From Atrina japonica (lineage: Eukaryota > Mollusca > Bivalvia > Pterioida > Pinnidae): a stretch of 64,000 bases of DNA. The translations under genes and the position numbers were made by a program. The stretch is from assembly GCA_030159075.1 (NCBI GenBank), contig BROG01000046.1, forward strand, positions 558,001 to 622,000. The letters run 5' to 3'. A model generated the notes under the pieces. That model ran no database searches and was not told the origin of the DNA. It worked only from the letters and a program-made list of their open reading frames with translations. Of this stretch, positions 46,341 through 59,500 are shown piece by piece (positions within the stretch are counted from its first letter, which is position 1; the number at the start of each line of letters is the position of its first letter).

Positions 46341-47140
46341 ACCTTAAGAAAGAATCCAAATAGACTTAAATGAATTAAAAGTGGATTTCAAAGTTACATT
46401 CTAATAACCACAATATGTTAAACAAAAGTTTCAGTTTTGAAAGAATGCAAAAATTATTTATCAAGAATTTTTCAAAACGGGTACATTTTGAAAAACAAAG
46501 TAGTTAAAAGATGACAAAAAATGCTGAAATTCTAACAATTTAAAGAACAATTGATTGTCATTGTTTCGTAGTTTGTTCCCTTCCAAATGAAAAATATTAA
46601 AACTTAAATGTTGATAAGATAGTCATATCAGAGGACATACTGGTATAAAGAAAACTCTTATAGCGATCAGTTCTTCTTTATCAGGTCCTCGGCATCTAAT
46701 CATTTCTCAACCATTGTTTTGATCTTTCACATATGAATCTGTATATAAAAGAATATTGTTAATCAACGATAATGGTTGATCTTCATACAGTATGTATTGT
46801 TCTGGTATTTCATGGATCTGTTAACTGCTGGTCGGTTTAAATCTATTTAAATTTGTGAACACAATTGGAACAATAGTCTGGCCTGTAATATCAGACAAAT
46901 TAGATAGAAAATCTTCAGAGGCAGTGGAGTGTCACAATATAAACCAGGTGATAAGTGGTGAAGATATATTTCATAGATAACCAACATAATTATTGGTCGG
47001 ACAATGCCTTTAAACTTGATTTATCAGCAAAAATAACTTGCCTAGCAACAACGTTTCACATTTTTAATTATGGTACCACGTTGTAAAATGAACACAATAA
47101 AAAAAAACCTGCATTGGTTTTAGTCCATAGTGCAGTCAAA
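46341..47140. other. Intergenic, nothing recognised
   Basis: No supported gene or element. Confidence 0.45.
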
Positions 47141-47179
47141 ATTTAACCTCTGCATGGAGTTGGAAACTTATTCGCAACC

Positions 47180-47480
47180 GCCTGCAGTGATCTAGTAATA
47201 GTGTTCCACTTGCATGCAGGTAGTCATGGATTAGATTCCTGGTACTGGGTACCGAAGACTTTAATGAAGTGAAAGCACTAGGCTTTGGGATGAGTCTTAA
47301 AACAAAGGTCCCATGTCTCAGCCAGCCTGACAAAGAATTATATAAAATGGTAATTTGCTCATCATACACCAGGGACTTGGATACAACATTATGTACACAC
47401 ACCAATAGTAGCTGGCATACAAATGATATCTTATCAAACAGACACTGGAGGGAGCTGGAAATATGGTAGCATGATTATCA
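47180..47480 (+). mobile_element. tRNA-derived SINE remnant
   Basis: GCAGTGATCTAGTAATAGTG (A-box-like) then CACTTGCATGCAGGTAGTCA and GGATTAGATTCC (B-box-like GGTTxGATTCC). The order and spacing fit a tRNA head. It is followed by a body with AGGCTTTGGGATGAGTC. Diverged. Confidence 0.5.
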
Positions 47481-47779
47481 ACTCTCTCTACACCAGGGGG
47501 GGCTGACATTACAATTTGCTGAGCAATCATTAGAGGGAACTAGAATACATAATAATAATTTGCTTTCATATAGCATCTACTGAATATATACATATAGCAT
47601 CTACTGAATATATACATCTAAAATTCATACATACTTCACCAGAATTCCTATATGATGTACAACAACGAGCTGACAAGTATGTACTTGTGTGTTTACACAT
47701 ACATTTGCAATTAAATGCTGGTATTAATACTGGTACATTACAACTGCAGTGAATAAAAAATATAATTTACTTCAAGTAT

Positions 47780-48715
47780 AATACTCAACTGAAGCAGTTT
47801 CTGAGATGTACATTGTACTTAAACAGGTGTTAAGACTTGCTACAAGAATACTCTACTGAGGCTGTTTCTTAGATGTTTTTAGCTGGTGTTAAGACTTACT
47901 GCAGTTCAAAGAATACTGAAGCAGTTTCTGAGATGTACATTGTACTTAAACAGGTGTTAAGACTTGCTACAAGAATACTCTACTGAGGCTGTTTCTTAGA
48001 TGTTTTTAGCTAGGTGTTAAGACTTACTGCAGTTCAAAGAATACTGAAGCAGTTTCTGAGATGTACATTGTACTTAAACAGGTGTTCAGACTTGCTACAA
48101 GAATACTCTACTGAGGCTGTTTCTTAGATGTTTTTAGCTAGGTGTTAAGACTTACTGCAGTTCAAAGAATACTGAAGCAGTTTCTGAGATGTACTAAGCT
48201 AGGTGTTAAGACTTTAAGGTACAGCAGTTCTAAGAATACTCAACTGAGGCAGTTTCTGAGATGTACTAAGCTAGGTGTTAAAAGACTTTAAGGTATTGCA
48301 GTTCTAAGAATACTCAACTAAAGCAGTTTCTGAGATGTACTAAGCTAGGTGTTAAGACTTTAAGGTATTGCAGTTCTAAGAATACTCAACTGAGGCAGTT
48401 TCTGAGATGTACTAAGCTAGGTGTTAAGACTTTAATGTACAGTAGTTCTAAGAATACTCAACTGAGGCAGTTTCTGAGATGTACTAAGCTAGGTGTTAAG
48501 ACTTACTGCAGTTCTAAGAATACTCAACTGAGGCAGTTTCTGAGATGTACTAAGCTAGGTGTTAAGACTTTAAGGTACAGCAGTTCTAAGAATACTCAAC
48601 TGAGGCAGTTTCTGAGATGTACTAAGCTAGGTGTTAAGACTTACTGCAGTTCTAAGAATACTCTGCTGAAGCAGTTTCTGAGATTACTTAGCTAGGTGTT
48701 TAGACTTACTGCACA
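47780..48715. repeat. Tandem array of ~65-70 bp units, in ~125 bp doublets at the left
   Basis: Core GCAGTTTCTGAGATGTACTA then GCTAGGTGTTAAGACTT and GCAGTTCTAAGAATACTCAA, about 14 copies. The left part alternates two variants (TGTACATTGTACTTAAACAG and TTAGATGTTTTTAGCTAGG) as a ~125 bp higher-order unit. Confidence 0.9.
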
Positions 48716-48957
48716 CGTATGTAATCCAGGTCACACTTACTCAAAAACTTAAAGAGTATTCTTAAGTCTGAAGGTATTCTTAACTTGGCCTGCTCAGCCA
48801 ATCATATTTTAGGATTTATAGATGAGGTTGGGTAAAATTCTTAGTTCTAAGCAGGTGGGCCTAGTACAAAGGGATAAAATTTGACCGAAATTGATATTTA
48901 ACTTCGGTATATTCCTTTTTACACATTAGAAGGATCTGGCATACAGTATGTATGTCA

Positions 48958-49190
48958 ACATGAGGTTTGGACCTGCACCCTGACATGAGGTTTGGACCTG
49001 CACCCTGACATGAGGTTTGAACCTGCACCCTGACATGAGGTTTGGACCTGCACCCTGACATGAGGTTTGAACCTGCACCCTGACATGAGGTTTGGACCTG
49101 CACCCTGACATGAGGTTTGAACCTGCACCCTGACATGAGGTTTGAACCTGCACCTTGACGTGAGGTTTGAACCTGCACCTTGACGTGAGG
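48958..49190. repeat. 25 bp minisatellite, about nine copies
   Basis: Unit TGAGGTTTGGACCTGCACCC plus TGACA; the last copies have TGACG. Because 25 is not a multiple of three, the antisense frame repeats every 75 bp and stays open without being a gene. Confidence 0.95.
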
Positions 49191-49199
49191 TGAGATATT

Positions 49200-52118
49200 T
49201 TTTGCCTTTAAGTCCAATGCTCTAACTACTTGAACACAAAGGTTCCATATACAGTGGAAAATCAATGGATCAATCTTCAGCAAATGTGGATCATGAACAT
49301 AAAAAATAGAAACAAATAACACATTTGTATAGATTTCTATAAAAATAATTATTTCAGAGGCATTTTAAAAGGCACATACATAAGATATATATACAAAAAA
49401 AGAACAATACAGTAACCCACAACCATATACATGTAGTGTAGATGTTATATCAAAATATCTTGAAACACAATAAAATAATGTGACAAGAATAACAGGTGCT
49501 TTATTGTAAAAAACTTTGTGAAGTTAGATTTAAGCAAAAATAGGTGTATACAGCTGACTTTTGTAAAAACAATATTGCTCAGACAGATGTAGTAGTGGAT
49601 AAACATATTTAGCAGCACTTTACACTTGAGATGGATATATCTAGACCGATGTTACCATGGTTTTGAATGTCAACAAAGAAGTTAAGTTATGGTAAATGTT
49701 TTCTAGAATTATTTGAGTAAAAGTTAAAACTGAGAATGCAACAGGAGTGAAGCAGCACAATTAAATTTTTGACAACATTTATGACAGAAAAGTAGCCAGA
49801 AGAAATAAATAAGTAGACAGACTTTTTACCCAGCTCCCCGACGATTATGGAAAACACTGGTTGTAATAAAGCATTGTACTTAATCTTAAAACAACTATGG
49901 GTCAAGATAAATCTTATCTCGCATGTATAGTGTTAAGAAGAATCAGATCTATAGGCTAGTATGATACAGGCCTTATACATGTTAAAAGCACCATTTCTAT
50001 ATAACATACCAAAAACAAATTTCTAACGTTGAACAACAATTATTCAAAGAAATGTCTTCACTTTGATATGACAGAGATGTCAATTTCTTCCATCATTTAA
50101 ACATGTTCCAAAACAAAAATTGATACTAAATGAGAGAACACAATACAATTGACATTTCATGAATATAAATTGTAAGTATATTTTTTTCTATTAAGTTAGA
50201 AAATAATTATGTAAAAGTCAATTAACACACAGAATCACAGTTGTGGTAAAACTGACTACAGACAGGTATTAAATAGGTAAAAAACCTAATTCATGTCAGG
50301 TATTATAAAGGTAAAAATTCTAATCCATATTGGGTATTATATAGGTAAAAAAATCTAATCCATATCGTGAAATAAAACATGTTATTTCATGTCTTATGTT
50401 AATAAATATAAAATGTTTTATAAATTGCAGTTTTTCTTATTCAAACATTATATTGTAATATTGAAGTGTCCATGACAATTGCAGGTAAAAGGGAATAATA
50501 ATTTAATCATTAACCCTACTGAACACTCCACATACACCAGCAACACCTACATCAAAACAATATAAAACGTAATGTAAATATTGCATTATAAATGGTGATG
50601 CTAACATTCATTCTTTTGAAAATATCAGGTTTTTTGTATGATTTGAAATAAAGATAAAATTCACTTCAATAAAAAGAAATGCAAATTAGATCTTTTAATA
50701 ATCTAGAATGATGAATAATGTTCACTTCAATAAAAAGAATTGCAAATTAGATCTTTTTACAATCTATAATGATGAATAAGTACATGTATGTATAGGTCTA
50801 CCAAGATAAAGGGACACATCCAGGTTCTTTCAAAAACAATAGTCTATTTTCCAAAAATAGGGATGTACAGGTTATAACTTGACTTCATGCATTACTGTAG
50901 CTCTTATATGTTAGTACCAAGAACTAGCCTGTCATCCCTGTTATGATTTACCAGTAATTTAGACTAGTTGTGGTTGTAAACTGTAAAACAAGTAGGAATT
51001 CATTTAGGCAGAGTTATATCACTGATATCTAATTGCCTATTTATTATTATTATTTTATTTATTTTATTATTTTACCTTTCTAGCACCTAAGTGTATACAG
51101 CAACAGGAATGTTAAAGTGAGTGTGTGTATATATACATGTATATAAATAAATAGACAAATATTAAATCATAAAAAAGTTATCTGGCATATATGATACACA
51201 AACCCCCAAATTTTTTTTTTATCTTTTTATCAATTGAACGCGATAAAAGTTCTGGTAATTTTTATTTTCATTATTTGGATTAAATTATACTATAAAGTTG
51301 TCGATAAATCTCATTTATATTGTACGTATAAGACATTTGTGCTAAACATCAACATCATAATGATCAACTCTACATGTCAATCATTTTCAATATCCTAATT
51401 ATATATTAAGTGCTTTTAAAGTAACACAAGTAAATTGCGGTGACCTCTACATCACAGATGTGGCTTTGACTATTTCCAGATGCTGTACCTCACTGTGCTA
51501 AATATACATATAAAGTTTCACCTTGGTGTGAAATAAAACGATACATTTTATATAGTGATTACATGTGTCCGTTTTTGTGTTTTACTGGACACAAAAATTT
51601 AGAATGATCAATACCCTGAATTCCCTATATAGCATAGCAAACGAGAGTACAATATTTTCTTAACAATTTTCTATTTTTAAAATCTATATATTAAAAATTG
51701 TCATGCATTGATTTTCATCTTATGTGTCTCATAAATAAATTTCTTCTCTATACTGTTGACCAATTTTCATAAAAATCTGAGACAAATAAAAGTGAACAAT
51801 AAAGAAATGATATAAGTAATGCGGGATTGATAAAATGACCAGATTTTTGTTGGAGACAAGCTTGTATTAGACACATTGGTCCTTATTATACACCATGTTA
51901 TATTTCACATGACATATAGACTATTCATGGTCCACAACATATGTTCTGTTACAAAAGTGTATATTATAAGATTATATATGTATTACAGCATTATACACAT
52001 ATTCATATATTACAAAGTAAAATGATATAATTTGCTAAAATATAAAATCAAATGAGTTCAGATATACCTTTCACATATGGTAATTTTCATGTGCTAAGCA
52101 TCATTATACCTTTGTTGT

Positions 52119-52150
<32 letters not shown>

Positions 52151-52160
52151 TATATATATA
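49200..52160. other. Intergenic or 3' flank of the right-hand gene, nothing recognised
   Basis: AT-rich with no supported gene. Local duplications: GGTATTATAAAGGTAAAAA-type text near 50270-50350 and TTCACTTCAATAAAAAGAA at 50661/50721. It could include a very long 3' untranslated region of the minus-strand gene at 56427, but no signal decides this. Confidence 0.4.
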
Positions 52161-52168
52161 CACATATA
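52114..52168. repeat. TA/CA microsatellite
   Basis: Alternating TATATA and CACACA tracts next to the left end of a MITE. Confidence 0.9.
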
Positions 52169-52170
52169 TA

Positions 52171-52647
52171 CAGTAGAACTTTGATGAGTTGAAGTTCAAG
52201 GGACCACCCTGAAAAGTTCCAAAACATCGGGACTTCAACTCATGAATAGTAACAGAGAATCATAGATTTTTAGTTTCAGATGTTCTATAAGATGTATTTG
52301 CTGCATCAAAACTGTATAAAACATAAACAATCATGATTTCTAATAATCAGTTTTAAAATTAACTTACTTTTCATTAAATTAAAAGTGTTTATGAGATGGA
52401 GAAGAACTGTCATTGAGTGATTTCATACACACATAAATTTTGATTTCGAATTATTTGTAGGTATTTTTTTTATGCTTTTTCATATATGGGTCCAAAAATT
52501 TATATGAAACACTTTTAATTCACAAAAGTTTGAATTATAAACTGTTGATAAGTAGCGTTAAATAACCAAATTATTCAGAACTTTGTCAATACTTTGAAAT
52601 ATCCAGAAATTTGATTCACTGAAGATCAACTCACCGAAGTTCTACTG
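52171..52647. mobile_element. pogo-type MITE, 477 bp, TA target duplication
   Basis: Left end CAGTAGAACTTTGATGAGTT then GAAGTTC; right end, inverted, CAGTAGAACTTCGGTGAGTT then GATCTTC. TA flanks both ends (52169-52170, 52648-52649). A (GT)n tract follows directly on the right. Confidence 0.8.
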
Positions 52648-52649
52648 TA

Positions 52650-52682
52650 TGTGTGTAGGTGTGTGTGTGTGTGTGTGCGTGT
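52650..52682. repeat. (GT)n microsatellite
   Basis: TGTGTGTAGG then about ten GT units. Confidence 0.9.
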
Positions 52683-53380
52683 AAGTTTATATCACTCCTT
52701 TTGTACTGATCTATTATCACACAGAATCTACATGTGTACATGTGTCATATAAAAGTAACAGATGACCATTATAATCAGATAACAGGTAAATGCACCAACT
52801 AAATAATGCCTGTCTTGGAAGATGGACAAATCATCATTACTGACTGTATCAAAATCAGGCCAAGTACAGGATTACATACAAAAGCAGCTTTTGCTTTAGT
52901 AAAAATCTCACACACAGTTCATTAGCATTCCACAAACACATTTCCCACACACTTACTGGATACACAACAGCAAAATTGGTGCAATACTTTATATTCTATT
53001 TGCCATGTCCTACATGTATTCATAGAATATCTCCAACTCATATGCTATCACAAAATATGCCATCACACGATGATAAACACTGCTGCAGGAGTGGACATAC
53101 AGCTTGTCTGACAAACCCTCTGTATCACAACACTTCTGTAACACATGGTAACACTTTTGTAACATTTCTAATATTTATGGCAAATGTCTATACCTGAAAA
53201 TCAACACATCAAGAAGGAAATTTATATATTACTATATTACAGCTCAGTATTAATAGCTCAATATTGACTAACAAAGAACCAACTTAGTACACTGTAGCTA
53301 CACTATATCATAAATGAAAACAGGTCTGTATCAAACAAAGCAACACATCTCTATCAAACATATACTTTTCTATTAAAGAT
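52683..53380. other. Intergenic, nothing recognised
   Basis: CA/AACAC-rich sequence with ACACTTCTGTAACACA-like words that recur near 54130-54230. No gene. Confidence 0.45.
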
Positions 53381-53383
53381 AGC

Positions 53384-54020
53384 AACTCACAGCAACAAAT
53401 GAGTACTGCCTACAGCCACATAAACCATGTATTTTATCAGGTATAGCAAAAATAGCAACACACATTAACAAATGAGTACTGTCTACAGCCACATAAACCA
53501 TATATTTTATCAGGTATAGCAAAAATAGCAACTCACATTAACAAATGAGTACTGCCTACAGCCACATAAACCATGTATTTTATCAGGAATAGCAAAAATA
53601 GCAACTCACATTAACAAATGAGTACTGCCTACAGCCACATAAATCATGTATTTTATCAGGTATAGCAAAAATAGCAACTCACATTAACAAATGAGTACTG
53701 TCTACAGCCACATAAACCATGTATTTTATCAGGTATAGCAAAAATAGCAACTCACATTAACAAATGAGTACTGCCTACAGCCACATAAATCATGTATTTT
53801 ATCAGGTATAGCAAAAATAGCAACTCACATTAACAAATGAGTACTGTCTACAGCCACATAAACCATGTATTTTATCAGGTATAGCAAAAATAGCAACTCA
53901 CATTAACAAATGAGTACTGCCTACAGCCACATAAACCATGTATTTTATCAGGAATAGCAACACAGCAACAAATGAGTACTGTCTACAGCCACATAAATTA
54001 TCATGTATTTTATCAGGTAT
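53384..54020. repeat. 73 bp tandem repeat, about 8.5 copies
   Basis: GAGTACTG recurs at 53401, 53474, 53547, 53620, 53693, 53766, 53839 and 53912. The unit holds CTACAGCCACATAAACCATG, TATTTTATCAGGTATAGC and AACTCACATTAACAAAT. Alternating CTGCC and CTGTC variants suggest a 146 bp higher-order unit. Confidence 0.95.
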
Positions 54021-54649
54021 AGCAATATATATCATTTATAGCAACATGACTGTAGATTTTGAGATTTTGTTTGTATCACACTTTTATGAAAACAAAGGAA
54101 ACCAAACTAAGAAACCCTTCTGTATCCAACATACCAACACTTTTGTAACTCGTAGTAACATTTCTGTAACACACAGCAACAAATCTGTAACACACAGAAA
54201 TACATAGCAACAGTTCTGCAACACAGTGTATCACAACAATCATCATACATAATAAAACTTCTTTCTTTCATACAATAAACCCACATGTAATAATTCAGTA
54301 AAAATTTTGAAATATACGAGTCAATTAAAAGAGATATTCAGAGAAATTTTTAAAATATTAGAGTGAATTAGGAGAAATAAACAGAGTTATGAAATCACAT
54401 TTAAAAGATCTGGTTTGGATTTTCAAGAAGACATTTATCACAACCTTTTAACATACCATGGCTAAAAGATAAGGTTTACAAAAATTAACAACCTTTGAAA
54501 GTAAATTGTAGTGTAATATCATCGGCATTACAAGGCAGGATTAAATCATCAAATTATATCATTAAAATTATAAAAAATTTTCATTACATGACAGTCTTAT
54601 CCTCAAGATGCTGCTTGGTTTATTTTATACTTTCTGTTCTTGTTCAATC

Positions 54650-54800
54650 ATTATATCAACCTCAAACTGACCTATCCATGTGATATTTTTGTCATTCGCT
54701 TGTGATGTCATAGTCACACAATTGTTTAAAGGGCCATTAAATTGTGACATCAGAATGGAAAAGTCTGCCATCTGGTGATAGGCCATTTCACTTTGTAGGT
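54650..54800. repeat. Related copy of the 34.3-34.7 kb repeat family
   Basis: TGTGATGTCATAGTCACACA, GGGCCATTAAATTGTGACAT and CTGGTGATAGGCCATTT match blocks in the 34335-34680 repeat. Confidence 0.5.
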
Positions 54801-55079
54801 TAATATAACAACTAGTACATGCAGATCGTAATGACTTCATAGAGGAATAACATCTTGATTTTAGTTGTTTCACATCCCACTCTTCACCTCAACTGTTTGC
54901 CTAAGGGAATGTCACTTCACTGGGGTTGATAAATCATGGTGCCAACCGCATCAAAAGTCAACAAATGTAATTGTTTTGATCTCAAATTCTAAAATTATTA
55001 TAAAAAATCAATGCAAATTTATCTTTCAGGAGAAAAATATTTTTTCCTTGAAATCAGTCTACAAACCAAGCTTATTAAA

Positions 55080-55340
55080 GAAATTGAAGTAACATCTAAA
55101 GCTTCATATTGTGCGTCTTTATAACAACAAACACCTAATAGTTTACATATGTATGACGGGAATAGTAAACAAAATATCTTAACCACACAAATATAACCAC
55201 CAGTCCATTTTTCAAAACTCATTAAAGGAAATTGAAGTAACATCCAAAGCTTTATATTGTGCTTCTTTATAACAACAAACACCTCATAGTTTACATATGT
55301 ATGACGGGAATAGTAAACAAAATATCTTAACCACCATTCC
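55080..55340. repeat. Direct duplication, ~112 bp copies at 148 bp spacing
   Basis: GAAATTGAAGTAACATCTAA begins at 55080 and, with one change, at 55228. Both continue through TATAACAACAAACACCT and TATGACGGGAATAGTAAACA to ATCTTAACCA. Confidence 0.85.
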
Positions 55341-56426
55341 ATCTTTCAAAATGTTTTTACACAAAGTCAGTGTGATGAATATGTGGGAAAATCCACTGGT
55401 AAAATAAATGATATCTATCTAAAATAACAAAATTTACCAACATAAGCACCTTCGGATAAATTGTGTTGGTAGATATTGAAGCATTAAGCTGGCAGTAATT
55501 TAGAAATCAGGACTGAACAGAAATAAAGTAGGATAGCTGACACAGTATTGTTTGATAAATGTAAGTGATAAGACATATTTGTTTACACTGATATGACAAA
55601 ATACATGATAGCAGAAAAAAGTATTGGAAGGAAGAATATAGGAAAGATTGTCATCCACCTGGGACTAAGGGAACCTGCTATATAGTAAATCAATCTCTGG
55701 TTGAAAAACAAATTTGCTGTTAAAATCTCATAAAAAAGCACCAGATATAAAAACAAGAATAAAAATCAATATATCACAAAATTCTACAATCTTGTCAATA
55801 CAAATCCAGTATCATATCTTGTAAAAAATTCAAAATTAAACTGTCAGTAAAAAATTCATATCTTTTTCCTTCCTTTATACATTTTTTGTGTAAAAAAAAA
55901 TTAAAAACTACCAATAGAATGCCTGTTTTTTTTAATAATCCTAAAATTTAGTTCATTCAAATTTAATATATTGTTTTTCTACAAAAACTTGTAAAATATT
56001 AGTAATGATGGGATTGCTTCAGGGCAAACAGCTGACCTGTTACTTTTATCAGCTATAATTCATTAAAACCTGATGACTACTTAGGTAGAAGAAAAGAAAA
56101 ATCTTGTTCGATGTTAGGTCGTACAGAAAAGAAAATTTGTTTCCTTTGTCTCAACTGACCAAGTAAAAAACTCCCAGACATAAAAAATTTTTAAAGTAAT
56201 TTTTGTCTGAATATTTTTTTATATTAAATATAATGATTTTTGTCTGATCTATAGAAATATATTCTGGTAAATGAAATATAAGCATAATATCATGTATCTT
56301 GAGCAACCAATCTAAAAATCCCAAGTCAAGACACATCACACAAATTTTCTTTTCACAGTAGCTAATCACCGAACACCAAGATTTTCATTGCAGCTATTGT
56401 TGACGGTATGGATATAACACTTATCC
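55341..56426. other. Probable 3' untranslated region of the minus-strand gene
   Basis: AT-rich, immediately downstream (minus strand) of the stop at 56429-56427. No clear AATAAA in good context; no frame supported. Confidence 0.35.
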
Positions 56427-56517
56427 CTACACTTCTACGGGTTCTGTAGCATCTTTTGGATCAAACGGAAGAGGATCATCTTCAACACTCTCATTGTCTC
56501 TTTCACCAGTTTCACCT
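56427..56517 (-). CDS. Right-hand gene, last coding exon
   Basis: Completes Ile, then GETGERDNESVEDDPLPFDP and KDATEPVEV, stop TAG at 56429-56427. Acceptor ATTTTTCAG. Strongly acidic; V-E-V at the end. Confidence 0.8.
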
Positions 56518-59500
56518 CTGAAAAATATAAAATGTTTATGAAACAAAGCAGCCCACAGACAACAGCATTTTAAAAGCTGTGACAAGTTTTCCACAATAGG
56601 TCAGTGGAAAAGTCAAAGGGTAAAAACGTGTGATCATGATGCCAGATCATGGGAGATGTTATATAAGATGTCCTTACCATGAGTAAAAGGCATCATGATG
56701 CCAGAACATGGGAGATGTTATAAAAGAAGTCCTTACCATGAGTAATGGAGGAGGAAACCTGGTTACAATGTCATGATTCATACAGCCAATGGAGGAGGAA
56801 ACCTGGTTACAATGTCATGATTCATACAGCCAATGGAGGAGGAAACCTGGTTACAATGTCATGATTCATACAGCCAATGGAGGAGGAAACCTGGTTACAA
56901 TGTCATGATTCATACAGCCAATGGAGGAGGAAACCTGGTTACAATGTCATGATTCATACAGCCAATGGAGGAGGAAAAACCTGGTTACAATGTCATGATT
57001 CATACAGCCAATGGAGGAGGAAACCTGGTTACAATGTCATGATTCATACAGCCAATGGAGGAGGAAACCTGGTTACAATGTCATGATTCATACAGCCAAT
57101 GGAGGAGGAAACCTGGTTAAATGTCATGATTCATACAGCCAATGGAGGAGGAAACCTGTCAATGTCATGATTCATACAGCCAATGGAGGAGGAAACCAAT
57201 GTCATGATTCATACAGCCAATGGAGGAGGAAACATGGTTACAATGTCATGATTCATACAGCCAATGGAGGAAACCTGGAAATTCATACAGCCAATGGAGG
57301 ACAAACCTGTTACATGTCATTTCATACAGCCAATGGAGGAGGAAACCTGGTTACAATGTCATGATTCATACAGCCAATGGAGGAGAAAACCTGGTTACAA
57401 TGTCATGATTCATACAGCCAATGGAGGAGGAAACCTGGTTACAATGTCATGATTCATACAGCCAATGGAGGAGAAAACCTGGTTACAATGTCATGGTTCA
57501 TACAGCCAATGAAAATAATTTTCAAGCACTTTTCCAGGACTTTTTATAGTGTTTTCAAGCATTTTTCAAATACTTTCATAGGTACGAGTATGTTTATGCT
57601 ATCAATGACACGAAAAACAAACCAAAGACCAAATATACACTGTTAGCAAGGTCCTTTCACAGTTCAATGGCAATCCTCAAAATACCGCTTAAGACTTCCA
57701 CTCAACACTAAAGAGTTCCAGCAGTACAGCATCACAGAAATGATTTACTATAAAAATGGAAATTCCAAATATGCTAGGTGAAGTTAATTTTTCATTTTTT
57801 TCAACAAGACTTTTAAAGATGAAGAAATATATACAAATACAATTGAAGCACTCAGACAAAAAATCAAGCAATTATCATTGAACTCAAGCACTTTTCAAGG
57901 GTAATATTGTTTTTAAGCACTTTTCAAGGACTAACTCTGTATTCAATCACTTATCAAGGTCTGTGCGAACCATTAATGTACCCGGTGAAAGAGACTATAG
58001 GTTTTCCCCAAGTAAACTGGCAAACTTTCTCACAAAAACCATTGAAGGTTGCAGTAGGGCTCAAAGTGAGAGACTTCATGGTTCAAAGCATGATGCTCTA
58101 ACCACTCAGCCACAGAGGTCGCATCAAAGCAATTTAAAGACAAGATTTCACACAAAAAATCCTGTAATTTACAGTTACTTACATGGCAGCCATGGATGAT
58201 GATGATGATGGGATGGAATGTCTTCTTGCATCATCCGAAAGAAATGTTGACATCAGTTTGTGACTTCTGTCACTATAGGAACTGGCAGGAGCATAAATTT
58301 CTGGCTGAGGGCTCGGATCATAATAGTGTCCATTAGCAAAGTATCCTACAGACAAATCACTATCAGCGTGTTGTAAATTATTAAAGCTATTGGTTTTCCT
58401 GCTTTGTTTTTTACGTTTGCTGTGTTTATCTGTCACTAACGTTGAAACGGAATTTCGGATCTGAGCGTACGGCAGAGTGTGACTGTGATATTCCACGGGT
58501 ACAGGTGCACTACTATAATATCCCGTGTCCGAGTAGTGAGATGTAAAACTTTGTTGGCTTTGATGATGTGCAGGATTGTTGTCCTTGACCTTACTAACAT
58601 TGGGAACAGCATATTGATGATGTTTAGACTGTTCTGGAACATCTATATAAGATATTTTACAGCCTGTTTCTACAGATTCCGACTCGTTCTGGACCTGAAA
58701 AAAATGAACATAAAGACTGCTTGTAAATTTTGGCAAGTAATGACACACTAGTCATTGATGAAAAATAATCCCCCTAAAAATAAATAGATAAAACAGATTT
58801 GTCCCTATATAGCCATTGCATCTGTGAGAAATATGTTTATACTGCTGGAGCTTCTACTAATTCAAACAAAACACTATAATGTAAGATTCTAAAACACACA
58901 TACATTTTGTACTAAAGTTATAAACAATCAGCCCCCCCCCCTTTACAGTTTTATAGCTTAAAGCAAAATGAGCTGATGTCGGCACAAAATTTTACATGCA
59001 GATTCTATGCAATACATGTATTTTATCTCATATATATCCCAGAGATCACCTGAGGTTAATAGAACAAATACATCGTGTATAATTACAATAAACCTGCCAA
59101 ATTTAGCCTTTTGCATCCATTCATTTGAATTCGCAATCACTCTGGCCATTGATAATTAAAGTTTACAAAGTTTACCAATCAAGGAAGCACATGGTGAGAC
59201 TTGTGCATCTGTCATTCAGTGTAAGATAATTTGACAAAATTTGCAATAGCAGAAGAATAATAAAACACCTAAAATGAATTTAGGTAGAGTATGATAAAGG
59301 GACTAATTCATGTACCACATGATACCCAATGTTTGTGCAGGACTATTGTTTCTATTAGTGATGGAATGATGTTAGCAGACAATATCCCTCAGTAATGTCA
59401 TTTTAGCGGGTAGATCAGGTACATGTAGTTACGTTCTATCACCATTGGAGATACTAGTACCACACAAACGTTATTGGTTATCATGTGGTACATGAATTAG

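Noticed and set aside
47136..47530. Frames of 66-89 codons on both strands
   Set aside because: They overlap a tRNA-SINE remnant and lack any protein-family signal.
48861..49322. Antisense frame with repeating SGCRFKPHVRVQVQTS-like text
   Set aside because: It is read-through of a 25 bp minisatellite; any frame without a stop in 75 bp stays open.
49340..49415. Another phase-matched last exon after TTATTTCAG near 49359
   Set aside because: It would give about 19 residues of low-complexity text with no shared motif and lies 5 kb beyond the poly(A) signals.
53384..54020. Regular 73 bp repeats considered as a CRISPR-like array
   Set aside because: The repeats are contiguous with no unique spacers, and the genome is eukaryotic. 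Ordinary minisatellite.
56877..57646. Several long plus-strand frames with repeated SQWRRKPGYNVMIHTANGGG text
   Set aside because: Artefact of the 44 bp minisatellite in an intron of the opposite-strand gene.
58479..58751. Plus-strand 90-codon frame
   Set aside because: Antisense shadow of the long exon of the minus-strand gene.
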